NCBI GenBank assembly: GCA_964575895.1
Contig: CAZNTE010000009.1
Span: 29,775-93,774 of the forward strand
Length of the DNA stretch: 64,000 nucleotides
Direction: 5' to 3'
From: Gudongella sp964575895
Lineage (GTDB): Bacteria > Bacillota > Clostridia > Tissierellales > Tissierellaceae
In this document: piece after piece, positions 25,338 to 31,971 of the stretch
How the letters are laid out: every line of letters starts with the position of its first letter
How positions within the stretch are numbered: the first letter of the stretch is position 1
Program-made: the position numbers and the translations under genes
The notes under the pieces: generated by a model
Seen by the model: the letters and a program-made list of their open reading frames with translations, nothing else
Told to the model about the DNA's origin: nothing
The model's database searches: none

Positions 25338-25706
25338 ATGGGCCATCTAGAGAAAGATATAAGTATTTGTGGATGTAATATAATTCATGAAGATATTGTA
25401 AACCAAGTTATAGAAGTTATGCCAAAAGATGAATTGTTGGGTAATTTAGGGGATTTTTTTAAGATCATTGGTGATAAGACTAGGATTAAGATACTTCATG
25501 CTCTTTTCGAGTCTGAAATGTGTGTATGTGACATATCCTATGTCCTTAATATGAACCAATCTGCAATATCCCATCAATTAAGGGTTTTAAAGGCCGCTGG
25601 ACTAGTTAAGAATAGAAAAGAAGGGAAAGTAGTTTACTATTCCCTTGATGATGATCATGTAAAGAATATTTTAGATCAAGGATTAGTTCACTTAAGTCAC
25701 AAATAG
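25338..25706 (+). CDS. ArsR/SmtB-family repressor of the metal pump (CadC/CzrA-like)
   Basis: 122 aa. N-terminal region with CGCN, then a winged helix: DKTRIKILHALFESEMCVCDI contains the CadC-type CVC metal site, and LNMNQSAISHQLRVLK the recognition helix. The C-terminal end HVKNILDQGLVHLSHK supplies His/Asp residues like the alpha-5 zinc site of CzrA. Start ATG 25338 with AAGGAGG; an earlier in-frame ATG at 25308 sits within the operator. Twelve bases separate its stop from the P-type ATPase start, so both form one operon, expected to be de-repressed by Zn, Cd, Pb or similar ions. Confidence 0.93.
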   Translation: MGHLEKDISICGCNIIHEDIVNQVIEVMPKDELLGNLGDFFKIIGDKTRIKILHALFESEMCVCDISYVLNMNQSAISHQLRVLKAAGLVKNRKEGKVVYYSLDDDHVKNILDQGLVHLSHK

Positions 25707-25717
25707 GGGAGGATACT

Positions 25718-27850
25718 ATGAATACAATAGAGTTATATCTAGAAGGGCTGGACTGAGCTAATTGCGCTTCTAGGATAGAAGATAGGGTAAAAAAACTTGA
25801 TGGCATAAAGCAAGGAAGTTTAAACTTTGCAAATGGCATTCTTTTAATTGAGTATCATGAAAATAGAGAAAGAGATGGAATAATAAAAGATGTAGAAAAA
25901 ATAGTTAAATTTTTTGAACCTCATGTGAATGTTGTAGAAAAAGGTAGAATCAAGGAACACAATCATACAAATGATCATCATGAGGGTCATGATCATTCTC
26001 ATCACAGTGGAAAGGATATGAAATTTGTTGTAGTTGGAAGCATAATATTTGCCCTGGCTATAATATTTAAAAACCAACAATTTTTAAGACTTGGACTATT
26101 TATAGTCAGTTATATATTAATAGGGGGAGAGGTATTAGTTAGAGCATATAAGAATATAAGAAGAGGGCAGATCTTTGATGAAAACTTTCTAATGACCATT
26201 GCTACAATTGGAGCCTTTCTAATTGGAGAATATCCAGAAGGGGTTGCTGTAATGTTATTCTATCAAATAGGGGAATACTTCCAAAGTTTAGCTGTAAATA
26301 GATCTCGAAAATCAATAGCTGAATTGATGGATATTCGACCTGATTATGCTAACCTTATTACTGATTCTGGAGAGATGAAAGTAGACCCTAAGAGTATTAG
26401 TATTGGAGAGATGATACTTGTAAAACCAGGAGAGAAGGTCCCCTTAGATGGACATGTTATCGAAGGCACATCATCCATGGACACATCAGCTCTAACTGGA
26501 GAATCGTTACCAAGAGATGTAAATGTAGGAAGCAATGTTTTAAGTGGATTTATAAACAAACAAGGTTTACTAAAGATTAAAGTAGAGAAAGAATTTGGAC
26601 AGTCCACAGTTTCAAGGATCCTTCAATTGGTGGAAAGCGCAGGAAATAAAAAAGCACCCACTGAAAACTTCATAACAAAGTTTGCAAAATACTATACTCC
26701 TTTTGTAGTTACAGTTGCAGCCCTAATTGCTATAATTCCGCCTTTGTTTATAGATGGAGCAACCTTTCCTGATTGGATATATAGAGCCTTGGTATTTCTT
26801 GTAGTAAGTTGTCCCTGTGCACTGGTTATATCAATACCCTTGGGCTTCTTTGGAGGTATTGGAGGAGCATCTAGAGAAGGAATTCTAATAAAGGGTGGAA
26901 ATTATTTAGAAGCATTGAACTCAGTGGATACAATTGTATTCGATAAGACAGGAACCTTAACTAGGGGTAAATTTAGCGTTGAAGAAATAGTAACCAATGG
27001 CAATTTAACCAAGGATGAATTGTTGGAAATAGCTGCTAATATTGAAAGCTTTTCAACTCATCCTATTGCACAATCTGTAGTTAATGAGTTCAAGGGTAAT
27101 CTTAGGAAGGAAAAAATAAGTGATTACCTGGAGTTTGCAGGTTTGGGGATAAAAGCTGTCTATGAAGGAAAAGATATTATATTAGGTAATCATGAACTTT
27201 TTAAGGACAATAATATTAGTATTCCCAATATAGATAAAGTAGGCACGATTATAAACATAGCAGTAGATGGTATTTATAAGGGAAGTATTGTAATATCAGA
27301 TGGAATTAAAAATGATGCAAAGATGGGTTTAGCTAAATTAAAGGCCCTTGGAATTAAGGAAACAATTATGCTTACTGGAGATAATAAAACAGTAGCAGAT
27401 GATATTGCATCCAAAATAGGAATTGATAGGGTATATTCAAATTTATTACCTCATGATAAGGTGAGGATCCTTGAAGAAATACAAGGCAAGATTAAAAAGG
27501 GGAAAAAATTAGCATATATAGGTGATGGTATAAATGATGCACCTGTACTTGCTAGGGCAGATATAGGAATCGCCATGGGAGGGCTAGGATCTGATGCAGC
27601 TATAGAAGCTGCTGATATTGTATTGATGACTGATGAAATTAGTAAACTACCAAGTGCATTGAAAATAGCAAGAAAAACCAGAGAGATTGTTTGGCAAAAT
27701 ATAATCTTTGCCCTTGGAGTTAAAGCAGTAGTACTAATTCTGGGAGCGGGTGGCCATGCCAGTATGTGGGAAGCGGTTTTCGCTGATGTGGGGGTTGCTT
27801 TAATTGCAGTATTAAATGCATCTAGGGTTTTAAAGTATAAACCAAATTAA
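25718..27850 (+). CDS. P1B-type Zn/Cd/Pb ATPase with predicted selenocysteine in its HMA motif
   Basis: 710 aa if TGA at 25754-25756 is read as selenocysteine 13. ATG at 25718 follows GGGGAGG. HMA domain 1-70: GLD-U13-A-N-C16, where relatives have CxxC; the frame downstream stays fully HMA-like. A His-rich linker follows (eight His, about 81-96). Pump motifs: TGES near 259, C365-P-C367 in the transport helix, phosphorylated D409 in DKTGTLT, GDGIND 602-607, and DVGVALIAVLNASR near the end, as in CadA/ZntA. It exports divalent soft metals from the cytoplasm. Translation without Sec would have to begin downstream and lose the HMA motif. A nonsense mutation is the alternative. Confidence 0.88.
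25754..25781 (+). promoter_or_regulatory. in-frame TGA (Sec) and candidate bacterial SECIS
   Basis: TGA 25754-25756, 10-nt spacer, stem CTTCT (25767-25771), loop AGGAT, stem AGAAG (25777-25781). The loop has G at its second position and starts 15 nt after the UGA, which suits a bacterial SECIS. Confidence 0.75.
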
Positions 27851-27853
27851 AAT

Positions 27854-27879
27854 AGATGGTCTTCAAATGAAGACCATCT
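27854..27879. terminator. bidirectional terminator between converging operons
   Basis: AGATGGTCTTCA (27854-27865), loop AA, TGAAGACCATCT (27868-27879), a perfect 12-bp stem. Confidence 0.88.
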
Positions 27880-27882
27880 AAA

Positions 27883-28305
27883 CTATTTATTGGATATTTT
27901 ATCTAGTACTCTTTTCAATTCCAAGGCATCTTCAACTGAAACTCCTGATGCAAGAAATATTTTTTCTGGGATCTTAAGAGCTTTTTCCTTTAAAGTTCTA
28001 CCTTTTGTGGTTAGGTAAACATTTACTACTCTTTCATCCCCATCATCTCTAAGCCTTTGAATTAAGTCCATCCCTTCAAGCTTTTTCAATAAGGGAGTTA
28101 AAGTTCCTGTATCAAGATCTAGTCTATTGCCTATGTCTTTAATGGGAAGAGGATCATTTTCCCATAGAACAAGCATGGTGATATATTGGGTGTATGTTAA
28201 ACCCAGATCCTTTAAAAAGGGTTTATACAGGGAGATTATTGATTTTGATGCAGAATAAAGAGCAAAGCATATTTGATTATCCAACTTTAAAACATCATAA
28301 TCCAT
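27883..28305 (-). CDS. ohrR: MarR/OhrR-family peroxide-sensing regulator
   Basis: 140 aa. LDNQICFALYSASK places Cys at about residue 13, aligning with the peroxide-reactive Cys of OhrR. LGLTYTQYITMLVLWE and DLDTGTLTPLLKKLE are hallmark OhrR segments, and RDDGDERVVNVYLT is the wing. OhrR senses organic hydroperoxides by oxidation of that Cys and then leaves DNA. It starts 13 bp after the glutathione peroxidase stop, with AGAGGTGG as ribosome site, so it is the second gene of a peroxidase-regulator operon. No ohr gene is present; the peroxidase appears to take its place. Confidence 0.9.
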   Translation of the reverse strand: MDYDVLKLDNQICFALYSASKSIISLYKPFLKDLGLTYTQYITMLVLWENDPLPIKDIGNRLDLDTGTLTPLLKKLEGMDLIQRLRDDGDERVVNVYLTTKGRTLKEKALKIPEKIFLASGVSVEDALELKRVLDKISNK

Positions 28306-28318
28306 TTTCCACCTCTCC

Positions 28319-28795
28319 TTATTTTAACAAAGCCTCAATATCCTTAACTAAGTCTTTAGGTTCTACCTTTGGAGCATATCTTTTTACTGGAACTCCCCTA
28401 CTATCAACTAGGAATTTGGTAAAATTCCACTTAATTCTATTACCTAAGAAGCTTTTAGTGTTCTCTCTTAAGTAAACATAAAGGGGGTCAGCATTTTCTC
28501 CATTGACATCAATCTTTTGAAATATAGGAAATTCGATTCCAAAGTTTACTTGACAAAAGGTCTTAATCTCATCTTGAGTTCCTGGTTCCTGATTGGCAAA
28601 TTGGTTGCATGGAAATGCCAATACATGAAATTTATCAGGTCCATAAGCTTCAAACAATTCTTCCAAGCCATCCAGCTGGGGAGTAAAACCTCATTTTGAA
28701 GCTGTGTTAACTATAAGCAAAACTTGACCTTCATATCTTTTTAAGCTTACATCTTCTCCAGCGCCGTCTTTAACAGTAAAATCATAAACATTCAT
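28319..28795 (-). CDS. glutathione peroxidase, predicted selenoprotein
   Basis: 158 aa reading TGA at 28693-28691 as Sec35 in NTASK-U-GFTPQLDGLEEL, precisely the catalytic position (Cys or Sec in all GPx). The remaining catalytic tetrad is present: Gln69 in FPCNQFANQEPG, Trp123 and Asn124 in IKWNFTKF. It reduces hydrogen peroxide and organic hydroperoxides, in bacteria usually with thioredoxin. ATG at 28795 follows AAGGAGG. It is first in an operon with ohrR. The stretch on either side of TGA remains fully conserved, which argues against decay. If no Sec machinery exists in the genome, this would be a pseudogene. Confidence 0.92.
28663..28693 (-). promoter_or_regulatory. in-frame TGA (Sec) and candidate bacterial SECIS
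   Basis: After TGA (28693-28691) come 11 nt, then CCAGC (28679-28675), loop TGGATG, and GCTTGG (28668-28663) with one bulged T. Loop onset is 16 nt past UGA and contains GGAT, as in the ATPase element. Confidence 0.7.
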
Positions 28796-28841
28796 TTATA
28801 TTGCCTCCTTATATATCGCATAAAATAATATTGTATAAAAT

Positions 28842-28870
28842 ATAATATAATAAAAAAAATATTTTGTCAA
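28842..28870 (-). promoter_or_regulatory. peroxidase-ohrR promoter
   Basis: On the minus strand TTGACA (28870-28865), 17 bp, TATTAT (28847-28842). The downstream leader is A/T-rich with partial TACAAT/ATTGTA-like symmetry that might serve OhrR, but no clean operator is visible. Confidence 0.7.
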
Positions 28871-29013
28871 CTTTTTTTCTTTAATATCATTTCCTTCTGA
28901 CATATCCATTGAAAAATGCCAGTAAAAGGCTAAAAATAAGGAATAATGTTATTAATTTAGATGTTGACAATACTATTTTTAACTGTTAAACTCAAAATGT
29001 AAAAAGAAATATG

Positions 29014-29082
29014 GCTCATATAGGTCCCATAATATGGTTGGGATGTATCTAGGAAATGACCGTTAATCATTTAACTATGAGC
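29014..29082 (+). ncRNA. guanine riboswitch aptamer 1
   Basis: P1 GCTCATA (29014-29020) pairs with TATGAGC (29076-29082). P2 TCCCA/TGGGA encloses TAATATGG-type L2, and P3 AAATGA/TCATTT encloses loop CCGTTAA. The J3/1 base before TATGAG is C, the guanine-specificity position (U would mean adenine). It is directly joined to a PRPP aptamer. Confidence 0.87.
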
Positions 29083-29167
29083 GAAAGTGTACCTAGGGTT
29101 CCGTGGGAGTTTTCTCAGCTGGTCCAAGCGGTACAGGTGCTAAAGGCATCACACCGGAGGGATAAAA
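29083..29167 (+). ncRNA. PRPP riboswitch aptamer 1 (ykkC subtype 2b)
   Basis: Contains the ykkC-family core ACCTAGGGTTCCG, then GCTGGTCCAAGCGGTAC, and CACACCGGAGGGATAAAAGCCC. Placement right after a guanine aptamer and before a purine permease matches the described tandem guanine-PRPP riboswitches rather than guanidine or ppGpp subtypes. In the known tandem, PRPP favours expression and guanine opposes it. Confidence 0.85.
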
Positions 29168-29218
29168 GCCCAGGCGGGTAGGTTTCGCTAGACCTACCCA
29201 CCTGGGCTATATTTTTTT
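29168..29218 (+). terminator. riboswitch-controlled terminator 1
   Basis: GCCCAGGCGGGTAGGT (29168-29183) pairs with ACCTACCCACCTGGGC (29192-29207, one C-A mismatch), then TATATTTTTTT. It is the expression platform of the tandem riboswitch. Confidence 0.9.
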
Positions 29219-29248
29219 CTACGATAAAATTAAAGGGAGGAATTATCG

Positions 29249-30550
29249 TTGGAAAAATTCTTTAAGCTAAAAGACAATCACACCGATGCAAAGACGGAAA
29301 TACTGGCTGGTATTACTACTTTTATGACAATGGCATACATATTGGCAGTAAACCCAGGCATGTTATCCACAACAGGAATGGATTTTGGAGGAGTATTTAC
29401 AGCAACTGTAATAGCATCAATAATTGGTACTCTAATAATGGCACTTTATGCTAAGTATCCATTTGCATTAGCACCAGGTATGGGTCTTAACGCATTCTTT
29501 GCATTTACTGTAGTTCTTGGACCAATGGGAAAATCATGGGAATTTGCTTTAACCGCAGTACTTATTGAAGGTCTGATTTTTATTCTTTTATCATTTATTA
29601 AAGCTCGTGAAGCTATCTTTGATTCTATTCCATTGAATCTTAAACACGCAGTATCTGTAGGTATTGGTCTTTTCATTGCATTTATTGGATTAAGTGGAGC
29701 AGGAATTGTTGGATCAGGAGAAGGAGTTATCGTTGCCCTTGGAGACTTGAGTTCTGGTGGACCACTAGTTGCAATTATTGGTATTTTAATTACTGGATTT
29801 TTATTGGCTAAAAATGTTAAAGGAGCAATATTAATAGGAATTATAGCTACAACTCTTATTGGAATTCCTATGGGAGTTACAATTATCCCAGAAGGATTCA
29901 ATCCTGTAAGTCTACCTCCATCATTATCACAGGTAGCATTTAAATTTGTAGGTTTTGAAGAGATATTTACTATGGAAATGCTTGTAGTAGTATTTACATT
30001 CCTTTTCGTTGATATATTTGATACAGTTGGAACACTTGCAGGAGTATCATCTAAAGCTGGAATGCTTGATGATAAAGGCAGACTGCCAAGAGTAGGGAAA
30101 GCTCTTATGGCAGATGCTGTTGCAACAGTTGCTGGAGCTTGTTTAGGGACCAGTACAGTTACAACATACGTTGAAAGTGCTGCGGGAGTTGCTGAAGGTG
30201 GAAGAACTGGTTTAACTGCACTATCAACTTCTGTAATGTTTGCAATAGCATTATTCTTTGCACCACTATTTACCTTGATTCCATCAGCTGCAACTGCACC
30301 TGCCCTTGTTATTGTTGGACTATTCATGATGAGTCCTATAACAAAAATAGATTTCTTTGATTACACAGAAGCAATACCTGCATTTTTAACTATAGTAATG
30401 ATGCCATTTGCATATTCTATAGCGGATGGTATCGTATTTGGTATGGTTTCATATGTAGTATTAAAGCTTGTATCTGGAAGAACTAAAGAAGTTTCAAAAG
30501 TTATGTGGTTACTAGCAATATTGTTCGTAATTAAGTTTGGATTTATGTAG
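29249..30550 (+). CDS. pbuG: NCS2/AzgA-type guanine-hypoxanthine permease
   Basis: 433 aa with about 12-14 membrane segments. N-terminal GITTFMTMAYILAVNPGML and APGMGLNAFFAFTVVLGMG-like helices, then DIFDTVGTLAGVSSKAGML and GTSTVTTYVESAAGVAEGGRTG, are signatures of AzgA/PbuG purine permeases, which are proton symporters for guanine, hypoxanthine and adenine. Guanine-riboswitch control supports guanine or hypoxanthine as substrate. TTG start with AAAGGGAGG. It is followed 14 bp later by purC, so uptake and synthesis share one leader. The symbol is by analogy with Bacillus. Confidence 0.92.
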   Translation: MEKFFKLKDNHTDAKTEILAGITTFMTMAYILAVNPGMLSTTGMDFGGVFTATVIASIIGTLIMALYAKYPFALAPGMGLNAFFAFTVVLGPMGKSWEFALTAVLIEGLIFILLSFIKAREAIFDSIPLNLKHAVSVGIGLFIAFIGLSGAGIVGSGEGVIVALGDLSSGGPLVAIIGILITGFLLAKNVKGAILIGIIATTLIGIPMGVTIIPEGFNPVSLPPSLSQVAFKFVGFEEIFTMEMLVVVFTFLFVDIFDTVGTLAGVSSKAGMLDDKGRLPRVGKALMADAVATVAGACLGTSTVTTYVESAAGVAEGGRTGLTALSTSVMFAIALFFAPLFTLIPSAATAPALVIVGLFMMSPITKIDFFDYTEAIPAFLTIVMMPFAYSIADGIVFGMVSYVVLKLVSGRTKEVSKVMWLLAILFVIKFGFM

Positions 30551-30564
30551 AAAGGGGTTATTCC

Positions 30565-31251
30565 ATGAAGCTTGTTTATACAGGTAAGACTAAGGATGTA
30601 TATCAATTATCAGATGGTAATTTCCTACTGAAGTTCAAAGATGATGTTACAGGAACAGATGGAGTTTTTGATCCTGGTGCCAACACAGTGGGTTTAAGCA
30701 TTGAAGGGGCTGGTAGGGCTGGATTAAGATTGACAACTTTCTTCTTTGAGAAAATAAATGAAAAAGGTATACCAACACACTTTATCAGCTCAAATATTGA
30801 ACAAAGCACAATGACTGTTCTTCCTGCAACTGTATTTGGAAAAGGTGTAGAAGTTATCTGCAGATATAGAGCAGTGGGTTCTTTTCTTAGAAGATATGGA
30901 ATGTATGCAAGTGAAGGTCAAGAGTTAGATGCATACGTTGAAGTAACTTTAAAGGATGATGACAGAAACGATCCATTAATAACTGATGAAGCTCTTGAAA
31001 TGTTGGGAATTATGTCAAAGGAAGAGTATAAAACCCTTACAACTTTAACCAAGGAGATTGGAGCTGTTGTTAAGGAAGAACTGGCAAAAAAAGATTTAGA
31101 ACTTTACGATATAAAGTTTGAGTTTGGCAGAGTTGGAGAAGATAAACATATTGCCTTAATTGATGAAATATCTGGAGGTAATATGAGAGCCTACAGAGGG
31201 GATGAATATATTGAACCTCTTAAGCTTGAAGAGATAATGTTAAAGGATTAA
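30565..31251 (+). CDS. purC: SAICAR synthetase
   Basis: 228 aa phosphoribosylaminoimidazole-succinocarboxamide synthase, ATP-dependent addition of aspartate to CAIR. N-terminal YTGKTKDVYQL, DDVTGTDGVFDPGAN in the nucleotide region, the segment EVICRYRAVGSFLRRYG, and DEISGGNMRAYRG near the C-terminus are characteristic. ATG with AAAGGGG upstream, in an operon with the permease. It ends just before the second riboswitch, which controls purE onward. Confidence 0.97.
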   Translation: MKLVYTGKTKDVYQLSDGNFLLKFKDDVTGTDGVFDPGANTVGLSIEGAGRAGLRLTTFFFEKINEKGIPTHFISSNIEQSTMTVLPATVFGKGVEVICRYRAVGSFLRRYGMYASEGQELDAYVEVTLKDDDRNDPLITDEALEMLGIMSKEEYKTLTTLTKEIGAVVKEELAKKDLELYDIKFEFGRVGEDKHIALIDEISGGNMRAYRGDEYIEPLKLEEIMLKD

Positions 31252-31253
31252 TG

Positions 31254-31320
31254 CTCGTATAAATCTCCCAATAGGGGGGAGATGTTTCTACAAAATGACC
31301 GTAAATCATTTGTCTATGAG
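31254..31320 (+). ncRNA. guanine riboswitch aptamer 2
   Basis: P1 CTCGTA (31254-31259) pairs with TATGAG (31315-31320). J2/3 TGTTTCTAC, P3 AAATGA/TCATTT with canonical loop CCGTAAA, and the C before TATGAG (guanine). L2 is shorter and less canonical than in copy 1. Confidence 0.82.
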
Positions 31321-31406
31321 TGAAAGTGTACCTAGGGTTCCGTGGGAGTTTTCTCAGCTGGTCCAAGCGGTACAGGTGCTAAAAGCATCACACCGGAGGG
31401 ATAAAA
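31321..31406 (+). ncRNA. PRPP riboswitch aptamer 2
   Basis: Nearly identical to copy 1: I see about one or two differences over some 100 bases from GAAAGTGTACCTAGGG to the terminator loop, whereas the neighbouring guanine aptamers differ widely. It precedes purE. Confidence 0.85.
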
Positions 31407-31457
31407 GCCCAGGCGGGTAGGTTTCGCTGGAACCTACCTGCTTGAGCTTTTTTATTT
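31407..31457 (+). terminator. riboswitch-controlled terminator 2
   Basis: GCCCAGGCGGGTAGGTT (31407-31423) pairs with AACCTACCTGCTTGAGC (31431-31447) with wobbles and one mismatch, followed by TTTTTTATTTT. Confidence 0.88.
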
Positions 31458-31475
31458 TATATAGGAGGAGAAAAA

Positions 31476-31958
31476 ATGAAAGTAAGTGTAATAATGGGAA
31501 GTATTTCAGATAAGCCCATAGGGGATAAAGTTATTAAAGTATTGGATGAGTTTGGTGTTGAAAGTGAACTTAGGGTTATATCAGCCCATAGAACACCTTA
31601 TGTAGCTAAAGATTTTGCAGAAAAAGCAGAGGAAAATGGAACGGAAGTCATTGTTGCTATAGCAGGGAAAGCGGCTCACTTGGCTGGAGTATTAGCAGGA
31701 TTATCACCACTTCCTGTAATTGGAATCCCTGCAAAGTCATCAACTATGGATGGACTTGATTCATTACTATCAGTAGTACAAATGCCTAAAGGAGTTCCTG
31801 TAGCTACAGTGGCAATAGATGGTGGAGAAAACGGGGGCTTATTGGCTGTACAGATTCTTTCTGTTAAATATCCTCAACTAAGAGAAAAATTTAAAGCATA
31901 TAAGATAAAAATGGCTGAAGAAACAATAAAAGCTGACCAGGAATTAAACCTTAAATAG
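31476..31958 (+). CDS. purE: N5-CAIR mutase, class I PurE
   Basis: 160 aa, typical PurE. VIMGSISDKPIGDK is the phosphate-binding start, SAHRTP carries the catalytic His, and AIAGKAAHLAGVLAGL plus PVIGIPAKSSTMDGLDSLLS complete the active site. SSTMDGLDSLLS fits the bacterial class I form working with PurK; no purK is in this window, leaving the class assignment dependent on the rest of the genome. The ATG follows GGAGGAG after the riboswitch terminator, and purF begins 13 bp later. Confidence 0.97.
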   Translation: MKVSVIMGSISDKPIGDKVIKVLDEFGVESELRVISAHRTPYVAKDFAEKAEENGTEVIVAIAGKAAHLAGVLAGLSPLPVIGIPAKSSTMDGLDSLLSVVQMPKGVPVATVAIDGGENGGLLAVQILSVKYPQLREKFKAYKIKMAEETIKADQELNLK

Positions 31959-31971
31959 GAGGGGAATTATT

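Noticed and set aside
25718..25924. Treating the segment before the pump as a broken gene or starting the pump at codon 70
   Set aside because: The TGA sits exactly at an HMA motif cysteine, the frame is intact, the ATG at 25718 has a strong ribosome site, and the peroxidase nearby shows the same pattern. The later start has no ribosome site and would discard the HMA domain.
28667..28795. Glutathione peroxidase as a pseudogene with a nonsense codon
   Set aside because: The TGA replaces the one residue that is Sec in other GPx proteins, and all other catalytic residues and expression signals are intact. It remains possible only if the genome lacks Sec machinery.
29083..29167. Guanidine-I or ppGpp reading of the ykkC-type aptamer
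   Set aside because: The tandem with a guanine aptamer before purine genes fits the PRPP subtype; no guanidine exporter or amino-acid genes follow.
29446..30327. 293-codon minus-strand frame opposite the permease
   Set aside because: Antisense shadow, rich in Ile/Pro/Ala/Thr, no ribosome site, while the plus-strand gene is a clear permease.
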